64,000 nucleotides of DNA from contig NZ_LR134388.1 of NCBI RefSeq assembly GCF_900637685.1, positions 369,501 through 433,500 on the forward strand. Reading direction: 5' to 3'. The notes under the pieces are model-generated. The model worked only from the letters and a program-made list of their open reading frames with translations, had not been told where the DNA came from and did not search any database. Positions 47,558 to 57,691 of this stretch are shown here, piece by piece; position 1 is the first letter of the stretch, and the number at the start of each line of letters is the position of its first letter. Both the position numbers and the translations under genes were made by a program. This DNA is from Legionella sainthelensi. Lineage in GTDB: Bacteria > Pseudomonadota > Gammaproteobacteria > Legionellales > Legionellaceae.

Positions 47558-49030
47558 ATGAAAAAAATTGCAGGATTAGTGATTATCCTGGCCGTTCTAA
47601 TTCTAGGCGGATATTATGGCATGGGTGTTCTTACTGAAAAGTCAATCAGAAAGACTATTGAAGTAATTGATCAATCAAACGGCTTGTATGCTGAAATTGA
47701 AAATTACCACAGAGGAATGTTTAATTCCGAAGCTAAAATTAAATGGCGTTTACATGTTCCTGAGCGTGTTGTAACAGATGCTAATGGCCAATCTCAAACG
47801 CTTCCTGCCCAAGATTACAGGACTGAAATGCCATTAACAATTCATCATGGTCCGGTTATTTTTGCTAATAATCATATACGCTTTGGATTAGGATATGCAG
47901 AAGCGCTATTCCCATTCCCACCCCAATATAACGATCAGTTTAATGCACAATTCACACAAGACTCAATAAAACCACAATTGGATTTAAGTATCTTTGTTAA
48001 TTACATTAATGAAAGTACGGTTGACTTTAAAGTTCCTACATTTAAATTAGTTGCAAAAGATGGCTCTGGTAACTTTGAATGGTTAGGGATGGACTCCAGT
48101 ACTACCATGACTTCGGGAGTGACAAAGGTTAAAGGTAATGTTGTTTTAGCTGGATTAAATGCAATTAAAGATGATACGAAAATCACTTTAAGCAAGGTGA
48201 GTAGTGATTATGATTTGCACGAAACCTCTGCCGGATTGTATTTGGGTGATGCAAACTTTAGTTTACCAATTTTTGATGTTTTTGTTAAAGATCAAAAGAT
48301 GTTTGAGATCAATGGGCTCGTCATTAAATCTGATAGCGATATTGAGCAACACCTCTTCAATACACATTTTAATGTCAGCTTAAAATCCATGTTAGCCAAT
48401 GGCCAAAATTATGGTCCTGGAGATTTAGAAGTCGCGTTAAGAAATCTTGATGCTGATGTATTAGCTAAGATCAATGAACAAACACGGGCTATGCAAAATG
48501 GTGATGAAGTGCAACGCCAACAAGCAATGCTCGCTTTGTTGCCTGAATTACCAAAGTTATTTAGTAAGGGAGCAGAGTTTGAAATCTCTCAACTCAGCTT
48601 CAAAATTCCTCAAGGAAAGATTGAAGGAAACCTTTATGTTACATTACCTAAAGGAGAGAATTCTAATCCTTTCGAATTAATGCAAAAAATTGAGGGTAAA
48701 GCTAAATTACAAGTTCCTGCTGAAGCAGTAAAAGAAATCTTGAAACAATCAATTATGCAGCAGTTAGCTAAAGAGCCTGATTTACAACAAACCTTAGTAC
48801 AGCAATTGCAGGCCAGTCAAAATGCGAATCAAACTACAGGTAAAACGAATCAGCCAGCACCAACTGCAGAACAATTAGCTGATATGCAAACTCAAAAGCA
48901 ATTAAATGCATTACAGCAATCTGGTTTAATTATTGTTCAAGGTACAGATTACGTCATCGAAGTCTCTCTAGAGCAAGGTAAATTTATAATTAATGGCAAA
49001 CCTTATGACCCTTCAATGATGAAGTTCTAG
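47558..49030 (+). CDS. DUF945 (YdgA-like) protein
   Basis: A 490-residue protein with one N-terminal membrane anchor (MKKIAGLVIILAVLILGGYYGMG) and a large periplasmic part rich in beta strands, as in YdgA/DUF945 proteins (KSIRKTIEVIDQSNGLYAEIENYHRGMFNSEA-type start, split here for length by the family pattern Y.RG.F.S.A). The C-terminal part has a Gln/Asn-rich stretch (about 410-455) and ends with ...INGKPYDPSMMKF. ATG 47558 is preceded by GGAG with 6 bases spacing, so it is preferred over the ATG 12 bases upstream. Function unknown. Confidence 0.82.
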   Translation: MKKIAGLVIILAVLILGGYYGMGVLTEKSIRKTIEVIDQSNGLYAEIENYHRGMFNSEAKIKWRLHVPERVVTDANGQSQTLPAQDYRTEMPLTIHHGPVIFANNHIRFGLGYAEALFPFPPQYNDQFNAQFTQDSIKPQLDLSIFVNYINESTVDFKVPTFKLVAKDGSGNFEWLGMDSSTTMTSGVTKVKGNVVLAGLNAIKDDTKITLSKVSSDYDLHETSAGLYLGDANFSLPIFDVFVKDQKMFEINGLVIKSDSDIEQHLFNTHFNVSLKSMLANGQNYGPGDLEVALRNLDADVLAKINEQTRAMQNGDEVQRQQAMLALLPELPKLFSKGAEFEISQLSFKIPQGKIEGNLYVTLPKGENSNPFELMQKIEGKAKLQVPAEAVKEILKQSIMQQLAKEPDLQQTLVQQLQASQNANQTTGKTNQPAPTAEQLADMQTQKQLNALQQSGLIIVQGTDYVIEVSLEQGKFIINGKPYDPSMMKF

Positions 49031-49050
49031 AGGAATATTAAAATGTTTTG

Positions 49051-49085
49051 TTAGGTGTAGCTTGCAAAAGCAAATCTACACCTAA
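49051..49085 (+). terminator. Strong hairpin after the DUF945 gene
   Basis: TTAGGTGTAG (49051-49060) pairs perfectly with CTACACCTAA (49076-49085), with an inner TTGC/GCAA pair around AAAA. It follows the stop by about 20 bases. There is no long T-run. Confidence 0.65.
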
Positions 49086-49210
49086 TTGGAACTGTTTAAA
49101 TTTGTAATTAATATTGATTATTGATTTTTAATGCGGATTTTTTCATTGGCTCTTGTTTCAAGAGGCTTGATTCGGTAATATACTTTTTTTAAAAAGAGGA
49201 GCTAATAATA

Positions 49211-49492
49211 ATGACAACAATCAGTAATGAAGTAGTGGATAACACCGCTTCTCTGGCTGAAAGCGTAACTCTTTCAGTGCAAAAATACTTTTCAGAACTT
49301 AAAGGAACTGATCCTGTTGACTTATACCAGTTTGTACTCGAAGAAATTGAGACCCCGTTATTTCGTGCTGTTATGGAGCATTGCAAGTATAATCAATCCC
49401 GAGCTGCAATAATGCTAGGTATTAGTCGAGGAACCTTAAGAACTAAATTGCGCCGTTATTTTGATGACAAGTATGTAGGTACTCGTGATTAG
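49211..49492 (+). CDS. fis: DNA-binding protein Fis (Fis1-like)
   Basis: A 93-residue nucleoid protein. The C-terminal helix-turn-helix reads YNQSRAAIMLGISRGTLRTKLRRYF, the Fis signature; the N-terminal part ends with PLFRAVMEHCKYN. Legionella has three Fis proteins; the position near letE and prs recalls Fis1 of L. pneumophila, which represses effector genes during replication. An AAGAGGAG ribosome site precedes the ATG. A strong terminator follows. Confidence 0.93.
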   Translation: MTTISNEVVDNTASLAESVTLSVQKYFSELKGTDPVDLYQFVLEEIETPLFRAVMEHCKYNQSRAAIMLGISRGTLRTKLRRYFDDKYVGTRD

Positions 49493-49510
49493 TTTATATT
49501 TAAGTTTCAT

Positions 49511-49535
49511 AAGGAGCTCTTAAGCTCCTTTTTTT
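49511..49535 (+). terminator. Intrinsic terminator after fis
   Basis: AAGGAGCT (49511-49518), loop CTTA, AGCTCCTT (49523-49530), then TTTTT. Perfect 8-bp stem and T-run; the best terminator in the window. Confidence 0.9.
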
Positions 49536-49853
49536 ATCCATTGTATTGTTGTATTGATCGCCCTCACATAACGTATGTAGCATTCAGAGAATCGTCGCCA
49601 CTTGTGCTCTATTGTCCGATCCGTTAAGCAAAATTGCTGCATCTTAGAGGAGTATCACTTTCTGCAACAACAGGAGTCGGCGTTTTGTAAACATTTAGAG
49701 TTGATCTCGAAACTCAATCTCTCTTAGGTTGTTTTAACAAAGTAACAAATTGTGTGAATGCTTACTATCGCATAAGCATAATCGTTTATACTATAAAAAT
49801 GATAATATTTGATTTATTTTTAGCTATGTATTAATGACAGGCTTGAGAAATCC
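49536..49853. other. Intergenic region between fis and prs
   Basis: About 320 bases between two convergent genes. I see no gene, tRNA or clear repeat in it. Confidence 0.5.
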
Positions 49854-49873
49854 GTAGCCTGGTTCAAGGCTAC
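49854..49873 (-). terminator. Hairpin after prs
   Basis: GTAGCC (49854-49859) with GGCTAC (49868-49873), loop of 8 bases, 10 bases past the prs stop on the reverse strand. The T-run is weak (GGATTTCT). Confidence 0.5.
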
Positions 49874-49883
49874 AGACGCTACT

Positions 49884-50831
49884 TTATTCAGCAAACATGG
49901 AACTGACGGATTCTTCTATATTGACTCGTTTAATGGCTTGTGCAAGCATCTCAGATAAACTGACAACACGAATTTTTTCACATTTTCGCGCCTCAGCAGA
50001 TAGAGGGATGGTATCAGTTACTACTATTTCATCAAGACAAGAGTTTTTAATATTATTTATTGCTTGTCCAGATAATACAGGATGAGTAATGTATGCCCTT
50101 ACACTGTGAGCTCCATTTTTTTTGAGTTCATGAGCCGCAGAGCAAAGAGTACCAGCAGTATCAACAATATCATCAACAATAATACAGCTTTTATTAGTAG
50201 GATCACCAATAATATGCATTACTTCAGATTTATTTGGACCACTACGGCGTTTATCAATAATACATAGCTCCGCATGATCAAGTCGTTTAGCCACAGCTCG
50301 AGCTCTAACAACGCCACCTACATCGGGAGAAATGATCATTATATTTTTTAAATTTTGTTTTGTAATGTCATCAAGAAGTATCGGGGTAGCATAGACGTTA
50401 TCAACGGGCATATAGAAGAAGCCTTGGATCTGATCAGCATGCAAATCAACTGTAAGAACTCGGCAAATACCTACGGATGCCATCATGTCAGCAACGACTT
50501 TTGCCGTAATAGGAACACGCGCAGAGCGGACACGCCTATCTTGACGCGCGTAACCAAAGTATGGAACCACTGCTGTAATTCGCGCTGCAGATGATCTTCT
50601 TAATGCATCCGCCATTGTTAATAGTTCCATTAAATTATTATTTGATGGGGCGCAGGTGGATTGAATTATAAAAACATCCCTACCACGGACATTCTCTAAA
50701 ATTTCAATCATTGTTTCTCCATCACTAAAAGTACCAACAGTTGCTTGGCCAATAGGTATTTTTAAATGAGAAGAAATTTGTTGTGCTAACTCCGGATTTG
50801 CATTTCCGGAAAAAATCATCATTGTGGACAT
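49884..50831 (-). CDS. prs: Ribose-phosphate pyrophosphokinase
   Basis: A 315-residue enzyme that makes PRPP for nucleotide, His and Trp synthesis. Seen blocks: [53 protein letters not shown] and the PRPP signature [16 protein letters not shown]. coli length is also 315. The tRNA-Gln gene lies about 150 bases upstream on the same strand. Confidence 0.97.
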   Translation of the reverse strand: MSTMMIFSGNANPELAQQISSHLKIPIGQATVGTFSDGETMIEILENVRGRDVFIIQSTCAPSNNNLMELLTMADALRRSSAARITAVVPYFGYARQDRRVRSARVPITAKVVADMMASVGICRVLTVDLHADQIQGFFYMPVDNVYATPILLDDITKQNLKNIMIISPDVGGVVRARAVAKRLDHAELCIIDKRRSGPNKSEVMHIIGDPTNKSCIIVDDIVDTAGTLCSAAHELKKNGAHSVRAYITHPVLSGQAINNIKNSCLDEIVVTDTIPLSAEARKCEKIRVVSLSEMLAQAIKRVNIEESVSSMFAE

Positions 50832-50979
50832 GTGTATAAAGCCTTCGATCTAGGTTAATCATTTAACTTAAACACATAGCAGAAGACAGCCAAAAAGATA
50901 TTATTATTATTTGAGCATTACAAGAACGCATCCTTCCAGGTTATCTTCTGCTGTCTGTTTACTTGAATCAACAAGAAAG

Positions 50980-51054
50980 TGGCAGGGGTGCTAGGATTCG
51001 AACCTAGGTATGCAGGGATCAAAACCCTGTGCCTTACCGCTTGGCGACACCCCT
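50980..51054 (-). tRNA. tRNA-Gln(UUG)
   Basis: The reverse strand reads AGGGGTGTCGCC..., with the acceptor stem AGGGGTG pairing CACCCCT, anticodon stem CAGGG/CCCTG around the loop TTTTGAT (anticodon TTG), T-loop GGTTCGAATCC and an encoded CCA. Total length is 75 bases. It sits between lolB and prs, as in many gammaproteobacteria. Confidence 0.95.
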
Positions 51055-51267
51055 AAAATTTGTAGATTCTAAAAATACTCCGTGCATTAACTACGTTCAT
51101 CCCTACAAATGTGTTGCGTATTTTGCAGTGGTTTTTGAAACATGTCAACTTTGAATGCAATAATTTTTTGTATTTTTTAACTAATCTAGGAATTGACATC
51201 AGACAAAGAATAACATATAGGATGAGCCTTTGATAGGGCTCATCTACTAGCAAATAACTGAAAAAGT

Positions 51268-51867
51268 TTATACAGTCCAATTTTGAATAACCACTTTAAC
51301 CATCACTCCATTTCCTTGTAGGTGAATCATACTTGGAAGATCAGTGCCTTTGACAGAAGTGTACTTAGCAAAATTAATGGTATATCCACTTTGTTTTAAT
51401 TGGGTTAGATGGTTATATTGATCTCGATGTTCTGCTGCAATAGAACCGGGTGCCGGTAATCCCCTGACCCAATAATAAAGATTGTTTACAGGGAGTTTAA
51501 TTCCAGTTTGCTCGGCAAGTAATTCGTCAGCATTGTGTGAGGTAATTTTTTTGGGGCCATCTTGGAAAGTGATTGTATTCCCTTTTTTGTCGATTAGTAC
51601 CGTTCCGCCTCCTAAAGGACCCATTAAACGAATTTGATACGTATTGGGGCCATTTTGAACCCAGTTCATTGTAGCTGACCACCCTTTAGATTTACTTTTA
51701 GCAGCCATCGCACCCCGAATTTCCCATGAGGAAATAGTTTCGGTTTTTTCTTTACGTTGCTCTACTGGCATGACCTTATTTTCAGGTAATTCCGCTGCTG
51801 GCCGAGGAGGAGCACAGGCGGTTAATAGACAAATAGGAATTATTGTTAATTTTTTTAAATTATTCAT
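51268..51867 (-). CDS. lolB: Outer-membrane lipoprotein receptor LolB
   Basis: LolB takes lipoproteins from LolA and inserts them into the outer membrane. The 199-residue protein has a lipoprotein signal peptide with lipobox LTAC and lipid Cys at 18. The mature part has the LolB features WEIRGAMAAKSKSKGWSATMNW and YYWVRGLPAPGS. A GAGGTGATCA leader gives a good ribosome site. In E. coli lolB is followed by ispE; here the tRNA follows directly, with a 213-base gap. Confidence 0.93.
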   Translation of the reverse strand: MNNLKKLTIIPICLLTACAPPRPAAELPENKVMPVEQRKEKTETISSWEIRGAMAAKSKSKGWSATMNWVQNGPNTYQIRLMGPLGGGTVLIDKKGNTITFQDGPKKITSHNADELLAEQTGIKLPVNNLYYWVRGLPAPGSIAAEHRDQYNHLTQLKQSGYTINFAKYTSVKGTDLPSMIHLQGNGVMVKVVIQNWTV

Positions 51868-51948
51868 TGATCACCTCAAGTCCTTTTTTGTAGTTTTTCG
51901 ATTAACAATACGCTAGACTGTTGCTATATGCAATTAGTCTTAACCATA

Positions 51949-52443
51949 ATGAAATTAAAAGCAATTTATCCTGGTACATTTGATCCTGTTACGAATGGAC
52001 ATGTTGATATTATCAGCCGAGCGGCTAAAATTTTCCCTGAAATTGTGGTGGGTGTAGCAAGCAATAGGTCAAAACGTCCTTTTTTACCTATGGAGACGAG
52101 AATCAATCTATTAAAAGAGTCTCTTGAACACTTGCCTGGAGTTTGTGTTCTAGGTTTTGAGAACTTATTAATTGATTTTGTATTAGAACAAAATGCTGGA
52201 ATTATTCTGCGGGGGTTACGAGCGGTATCCGATTTTGAATATGAATTTCAATTGGCTGGAATGAATAGAAAATTATCAAAAAAAATAGAAACTATCTTTT
52301 TAACGCCATCAGAAAATTTAATGTTTATTTCATCTACTTTAGTGCGTGAAATTGCGTTTTTAGATGGAGATATTTCTCAGTTTGTTCCCGCATGCGTCGT
52401 TAGAGAATTAAAAAAGAGACAAAATGAAAATCACGCTACGTAA
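51949..52443 (+). CDS. coaD: Phosphopantetheine adenylyltransferase
   Basis: The penultimate step of CoA synthesis, joining AMP to phosphopantetheine. I chose ATG 51949 ([18 protein letters not shown]), giving 164 residues, near the E. coli 159. The TxGH nucleotidyltransferase motif is TNGH, and the ISSTLVRE motif is present. It is divergent from lolB and overlaps ggt by 20 bases. Confidence 0.96.
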   Translation: MKLKAIYPGTFDPVTNGHVDIISRAAKIFPEIVVGVASNRSKRPFLPMETRINLLKESLEHLPGVCVLGFENLLIDFVLEQNAGIILRGLRAVSDFEYEFQLAGMNRKLSKKIETIFLTPSENLMFISSTLVREIAFLDGDISQFVPACVVRELKKRQNENHAT

Positions 52444-54181
52444 AGTTCATAAGAGCATTTGTCTTGTACTCAGTGCTAATTTACTTTACGCCTCTACAAA
52501 TAGTTTTGCGGGGCAATATAACGCACAACCTCCTGGTTATGCGGTTGCAAGTGCTAATCCATTAGCTACCAATGCAGGGCTTGAAGTTCTAGCTCAGGGA
52601 GGGAACGCTTTTGACGCAGCTGTAGCTGTATCCGCGGTGTTGGCTGTAGTTGAACCTTATCATTCTGGGCTGGGAGGTGGAGGATTTTGGTTGTTGCATC
52701 AAGAGAAAGAACATAAGAATATTTTTATTGATGCTCGTGAAACAGCACCTATGGCTGCTAAAAAGGACATGTATCTGGCACCCGATGGCAGTGTGATCCC
52801 GGGTTTATCACTTAATGGGGGATTGGCCGCAGCAATTCCTGGTGAACCTGCTGCTTTAGCATATATTGCAAAAAACTATGGACGATTATCTTTGGAAAAA
52901 ACTCTTGCCCCTGCTATTAGATTGGCAGAAGAGGGTTTTGCAGTGGATAAGCAGCTTTATACGTTCTTAAAGAATGAAGATAGATTGAATCAAATTAAGA
53001 AATATCCAGCTACCGCAGCAATTTTTCTAAAAGAGGGACAACCTTATTTAATCGGTGAGCGCTTAGTACAAAAAGATTTGGCGAAAACATTAAGGTTAAT
53101 AGCTAAAAACGGAGAGCTGGGCTTTTATACGGGTGAAGTGGCGGAACAATTAGTTAAAGGTGTTAATGCGGCAGGTGGTATTTGGACATTAGCTGATTTA
53201 GCCCAATATCGGATTAAGGTCAGAGAACCCTTAATAGGGGCTTACCATAATATGCTTATTATTACCGCGCCACCACCTTCGGCAGGCGGCATTGCTTTAT
53301 TAACGATGTTGAATATATTGTCGCACTATTCTCTTGATTCATTTTCTAAAGTGCAATGGATACATTATCTGGTTGAATCTATGCGACTGGCTTATTGGCA
53401 AAGGGAAGAGTTTCTAGGAGATCCTGATTTTGTGAATATTCCTGTTCAGAAGTTAATTTCTGCAGAGAATGGTAAACAATTGAGCGCCTTAATTTCTCCA
53501 ACTAAAGCTACTGCGAGCTCAGTGTTACAAAAACAACCAAAAAAAGCCACAACTAAATCACTCGGCTCTACAAGTACAACACATATCGCGATTATTGATG
53601 CAGAAGGAAATCGTGTTGCTGCAACGATGACAATAAATTACATTTTTGGCTCGAGCGTTGTTGCTGAAGGTACTGGCATCTTGTTGAATGATGAAATGGA
53701 TGATTTTTCAAGTAAAGTAGGCGAAGAAAATGTTTTTGGTATCGTTGGGGCTGATAAAAATTCTATTGAGCCTGGCAAAAGACCTGTTTCAAGTATGGCG
53801 CCTACTTTCCTTGAGTTACCGGGACGAGTTGCGATTTTAGGCACTCCAGGAGGTAGCCGCATCCCTACTATGATATTAATTGCATCCTTGGTGTTTAAAG
53901 ACGCATATGGAGCTATCAGTATGGTCTCTGCTATGCGCTTCCACCATCAGTATTTACCTGATATTCTGCAGTTTGAACCGGATACATTTCCCCCTGCAAT
54001 TCAAGAAGGTTTGAAAGCAATGGGATATCACTTAATGCCATTAGGACAATATTATGGTGATATGCAAGCGATTACGTGGGATAAGCAAAGCAATGTATTA
54101 ACTGCCGCATCTGATCCACGTAATATCGGCTTGGCCGCATCAATTGTGAACCAACAAAGAGGGTATGGGGTAAGGTATTAA
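52424..54181 (+). CDS. ggt: Gamma-glutamyltranspeptidase
   Basis: A 585-residue exported enzyme that cleaves glutathione and transfers the gamma-glutamyl group. An N-terminal signal peptide ([25 protein letters not shown]) is present. The autocatalytic cleavage site and nucleophile is Thr at about 385 in [25 protein letters not shown] and [11 protein letters not shown] are conserved blocks. It starts inside the end of coaD, with AAGAGA before the ATG, so the two are coupled. Confidence 0.95.
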   Translation: MKITLRKVHKSICLVLSANLLYASTNSFAGQYNAQPPGYAVASANPLATNAGLEVLAQGGNAFDAAVAVSAVLAVVEPYHSGLGGGGFWLLHQEKEHKNIFIDARETAPMAAKKDMYLAPDGSVIPGLSLNGGLAAAIPGEPAALAYIAKNYGRLSLEKTLAPAIRLAEEGFAVDKQLYTFLKNEDRLNQIKKYPATAAIFLKEGQPYLIGERLVQKDLAKTLRLIAKNGELGFYTGEVAEQLVKGVNAAGGIWTLADLAQYRIKVREPLIGAYHNMLIITAPPPSAGGIALLTMLNILSHYSLDSFSKVQWIHYLVESMRLAYWQREEFLGDPDFVNIPVQKLISAENGKQLSALISPTKATASSVLQKQPKKATTKSLGSTSTTHIAIIDAEGNRVAATMTINYIFGSSVVAEGTGILLNDEMDDFSSKVGEENVFGIVGADKNSIEPGKRPVSSMAPTFLELPGRVAILGTPGGSRIPTMILIASLVFKDAYGAISMVSAMRFHHQYLPDILQFEPDTFPPAIQEGLKAMGYHLMPLGQYYGDMQAITWDKQSNVLTAASDPRNIGLAASIVNQQRGYGVRY

Positions 54182-54289
54182 GGATATTTCTGTAATTCTT
54201 CTCCCTCCAACAGCAAAGGGATGTGACATCGAACCAGATCATCTGGATTTGCAGGGTAACTATGCCTTTTCACTTAATGCCAGTGCATA

Positions 54290-55030
54290 CTATGGTGTAT
54301 TACTTTCACCAATTAACTCTTTGATTGTAATAAAAGTTTGTTTAATCAATTCCTCTTTATTTCCTAAAGTAAATTGAGATGCATCTATTGGTTTGCCTAT
54401 ATGAATTTCTGCCTTTTGCTTTAAATGGATATTAAAACTCCGGGCGGGTAGAATATTATTTGCTCCACGGATTCCTATAGGAATAATTGTGGCTTTAGAT
54501 TGAATTGCTGTAATAAAACCTCCCTTTTTAAAATGGCCAAGTTGTCCATCTTTAGAACGAGTGCCTTCAGGAGCAATCCACATGACAATCCCACTTTCCA
54601 TGAGTTGCTGGGCAAAAGCTAAATCCTTAATAGCCTGGTATTTATTTTTTCTGTCTATAAAAGGAAACTCTGCTGCTGCCATTGCTTTGCCCATTAAAGG
54701 AATTTTTGCGAGCTCCTTTTTTGAAAGCATGCGAATGGAGTGGTTTGGAAAGGCCTTAAAAGCAAGTGGGATATCATAGGCGCTCGAATGATTACACATT
54801 ATAATGGTCGCTTTTCCTGCTTGTGGCTGAATATTTAAGGGATTGATAACTTTATATTCAACTTGTACTTCATTTAATAATTGATCAACCCAATGGTGTA
54901 GTGCCTTATCAGTCCACGAGCGGTTTAATGTACTAAGAAAATACTTAAAGATACAGCGAATACTAGTTACTGCCGTATAAAACATTAAAGCACAAATAAC
55001 CCAGGCAGTTCTAAATTGATTTATTTTCAT
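54290..55030 (-). CDS. plsC: 1-acyl-sn-glycerol-3-phosphate acyltransferase
   Basis: A 246-residue PlsC-type enzyme that makes phosphatidic acid. The HX4D motif is NHSSAYD, later blocks are FPFIDRKNKYQ and the PEGTRS motif (APEGTRSKDG), and IPIGIRGANNI. An N-terminal hydrophobic part (AWVICALMFYTAVTSI) anchors it in the membrane. It is convergent with ggt. Confidence 0.93.
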   Translation of the reverse strand: MKINQFRTAWVICALMFYTAVTSIRCIFKYFLSTLNRSWTDKALHHWVDQLLNEVQVEYKVINPLNIQPQAGKATIIMCNHSSAYDIPLAFKAFPNHSIRMLSKKELAKIPLMGKAMAAAEFPFIDRKNKYQAIKDLAFAQQLMESGIVMWIAPEGTRSKDGQLGHFKKGGFITAIQSKATIIPIGIRGANNILPARSFNIHLKQKAEIHIGKPIDASQFTLGNKEELIKQTFITIKELIGESNTP

Positions 55031-55150
55031 TATCGTTGGGATAAAGTAAGTTAGCGCTAATATAACGCAAGTTGAATGGATTGCCCAGAACGTTTTTTAG
55101 TATTATAAAAAACCTATTTGACAACGGTGAATGGAGTCTAGTTTTTCTTG

Positions 55151-55975
55151 TTAGAGGCCCCAGTTTTGGCATTTAGGACAAAAAGTAGAGTTACGCCCTC
55201 CAAGAATAACTGACTCGATTGGATGCTGGCATTGCATACACGGTTGATTTTTTCGGCCATATACTTTAAGTAAAATGCTAAAATAACCGGGTTTGCCGTC
55301 GAAAGCATAAAAATCTTTTAAAGTAGTACCTCCGCACGCTATAGCTTGCTGTAGTACTTCTTTAATGTGCGTGGCTAAGTTGAGATGAGCTTCTTCAGAA
55401 AGTATTTTCGTGGGGGTGCCTGGATGAATTTTAGCTAAAAAAAGACTCTCTGTGGCATAGATATTTCCTACACCTACGACAACCTCATTATCCATGATGA
55501 ATGATTTAATTGGTTTATTTTTATTTTTTCCTTTTTGAAATAAATAATGGCCGTTAAATTCATCTGAAAGAGGCTCTTTGCCTAAATGAGCGAGAAGTGG
55601 GTGTTCGTATGGATCTTTATCGATGTAAAGAAATAGCCCAAATCGTCTGGGATCATAAAAGCGTAATAAAAGATTATTCGTTAGAGCTACGGTAATATGA
55701 TCGTGCTTTTTAGGGGGGGTACCGCCTTCCGCCATTCTTAAGTGCCCCGACATTCCTAGATGAATGAGCAGATACCCTTGAGATAGGTGGATTAATATAT
55801 ATTTCGCTCTACGAGTAATTGCAATAATTTCTTTACCAACACACAGTTCATTTAAGTGACTAGGTACAGGTATCCTAAGCCTCGGATTATGAACGCTAAT
55901 ATTGCTAATTATTTGTCCTTGTAGATGGGGTTTAATTCCTTCTTTTGTAGTTTCAACCTCGGGCAGTTCTGGCAT
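55151..55975 (-). CDS. mutM: Formamidopyrimidine-DNA glycosylase
   Basis: MutM removes 8-oxoguanine. The 274-residue protein has the catalytic N-terminal PELPEVE (Pro2, Glu3), the conserved Lys in LLIHLGMSGHLR region, NEVVVGVGNIYATESLF and a C-terminal zinc finger with four Cys (CMQC and CPKC). The start overlaps the stop of a small upstream membrane protein gene by 1 base. Confidence 0.97.
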   Translation of the reverse strand: MPELPEVETTKEGIKPHLQGQIISNISVHNPRLRIPVPSHLNELCVGKEIIAITRRAKYILIHLSQGYLLIHLGMSGHLRMAEGGTPPKKHDHITVALTNNLLLRFYDPRRFGLFLYIDKDPYEHPLLAHLGKEPLSDEFNGHYLFQKGKNKNKPIKSFIMDNEVVVGVGNIYATESLFLAKIHPGTPTKILSEEAHLNLATHIKEVLQQAIACGGTTLKDFYAFDGKPGYFSILLKVYGRKNQPCMQCQHPIESVILGGRNSTFCPKCQNWGL

Positions 55976-56226
55976 TATTTTTTGTCATTGTGTTCAATAA
56001 TCCTTCCTTCACTTTTTTTGACTACATCTGTGGTCGTTTTGGTGTTTGAAAAGAGAATTTGTCTTATTGTCGCTATGACCCACAGGGTACCGCCGATGAT
56101 AATGCCCCAAATTAAAACATACGAGAACATGAATAATAGGCCTAAGAACAATGCAATTGCCATCCCGGCTATAACGAACGGGACTAGGGTCTCAAAAATT
56201 TTTGCAAACGGAAATTTCTCATTCAT
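55975..56226 (-). CDS. Small two-helix membrane protein
   Basis: An 83-residue protein with two membrane helices (about 14-34 and 38-55) and a charged C-terminal tail (NTKTTTDVVKKSEGRIIEHNDKK). It has a GGAAT ribosome site and its stop overlaps the mutM start, so it is probably co-expressed with mutM. I do not recognise the family. Confidence 0.65.
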   Translation of the reverse strand: MNEKFPFAKIFETLVPFVIAGMAIALFLGLLFMFSYVLIWGIIIGGTLWVIATIRQILFSNTKTTTDVVKKSEGRIIEHNDKK

Positions 56227-56401
56227 ATCATTATTCCTAATCTTGATTATTATAATTATCGGCTACTTAATTAAATGTTGCAATGTAAAGCGCAAAATTG
56301 TGTTATTCTTAGTATCATATATAATATAAGGACGTATGATCATTTATTGATGATTCAACTAAGGGAAGAGTTTTTTTAATTTGCATGTTAGTGGGGTAAT
56401 T

Positions 56402-57583
56402 ATGGTTTTTGGTTATTTAAACCTGTCTTTTTGGGGATATGTCATTGCGACATTGATTTTGACGCAAATTACTATCGCAGCAGTAACGTTGTATCTTCAC
56501 CGAAATCAAACACATCGAGCGTTGACTTTACATCCTATTGTCAGCCATTTCTTTCGTTGTTGGTTATGGTTAACTACTGGAATGGTTACAGCAGATTGGG
56601 TAGCTATTCATCGCAAACATCATGCATCAGCAGACGTAGAAGGGGATCCCCATAGTCCTGTGGTTTTTGGTATTAAAAAAGTATTTTGGGAGGGTGCAGA
56701 GCTTTATAGAGCAGCGCGTAAGGATAGAGAGATGGTTGCTAAATACTCTCACGGCACGCCTACTGACTGGCTAGAGCGCAAGGTTTATTCATGTCATTCT
56801 GCCAAAGGAATTTGGCTCATGTTCTTAATGGACTTGTTTTTATTTGGTGCGCCAGGAATTACTATTTGGGCAATCCAAATGTTGTGGATACCTGTTTTTG
56901 CTGCTGGAGTCATTAACGGTATTGGGCATCATTGGGGATATAGAAACTTTGAATGCTTTGATGCGGCAAGAAATATTTTTCCTTGGGGTTTTTGGATCGG
57001 TGGAGAAGAGTTGCATAACAATCACCACACTTTTGCTTCATCAGCAAAATTTTCAGTAAAATGGTGGGAGTTTGATATAGGTTGGATGTATATTCGCATT
57101 CTTTCCTTTTTAGGTTTGGCTAAGGTTAAAAAATTGCCACCTAAGCTTGCCATGGACGCAGGTAAGTTACAGATCGATTTAGATACAGTGAAAGCAGTTG
57201 TTTCTAACCGATTCCAGGTGATGTCAAATTATTATAAAGGCGTGATTAGACCAATACTTCAACAAGAAAAAAGTACTGGTGTTGAAAGTAAAGCAGATAA
57301 AAAGCTCTTTTCTCGTGCCGGAAGTCTTTTGAGGCGTGAAAATTGCTTGTTGACTACGAAAGCAAAAATTCGTTTATCAAATTTGCTTGAAGCTCGTGAA
57401 CAGTTGCGTGTTGTTTATGCCTACAAGCAGTCATTACAAAACATTTGGCTAAAAACAGCATCTACTCAAAAAGAGTTAGTTGACGCCTTGCAGCAATGGT
57501 GTCGGCAGGCAGAAGAGTCTGGTCTTGAAGTTTTAAAGCAATTTGCGCAACAAATAAAGGGATATGTTCCTGTTTACAAGTAA
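56402..57583 (+). CDS. Fatty-acid (acyl-CoA type) desaturase
   Basis: A 393-residue membrane di-iron desaturase. The three His boxes are HRNQTH, HRKHH and HNNHH (in EELHNNHHTF), typical of delta-9 acyl-CoA/lipid desaturases. Four membrane helices are visible. A C-terminal helical, charged part of about 100 residues (from about 290) is not needed for catalysis and has no clear family. I chose ATG 56402 because GGGG lies upstream. A terminator follows. Confidence 0.93.
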   Translation: MVFGYLNLSFWGYVIATLILTQITIAAVTLYLHRNQTHRALTLHPIVSHFFRCWLWLTTGMVTADWVAIHRKHHASADVEGDPHSPVVFGIKKVFWEGAELYRAARKDREMVAKYSHGTPTDWLERKVYSCHSAKGIWLMFLMDLFLFGAPGITIWAIQMLWIPVFAAGVINGIGHHWGYRNFECFDAARNIFPWGFWIGGEELHNNHHTFASSAKFSVKWWEFDIGWMYIRILSFLGLAKVKKLPPKLAMDAGKLQIDLDTVKAVVSNRFQVMSNYYKGVIRPILQQEKSTGVESKADKKLFSRAGSLLRRENCLLTTKAKIRLSNLLEAREQLRVVYAYKQSLQNIWLKTASTQKELVDALQQWCRQAEESGLEVLKQFAQQIKGYVPVYK

Positions 57584-57602
57584 TTAATTTGCCATTTTTC
57601 TT

Positions 57603-57639
57603 ACCCATCATTTCAATCGTTTAAAAGTGATGGGTTTTT
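57603..57639 (+). terminator. Terminator after the desaturase gene
   Basis: ACCCATCA (57603-57610) pairs with TGATGGGT (57628-57635), followed by a run of T. The loop is 17 bases. Confidence 0.75.
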
Positions 57640-57691
57640 AGTTTAAATTTTCTATAACACTATTTATTATCGCAATAACAGGGAGTTGTTT

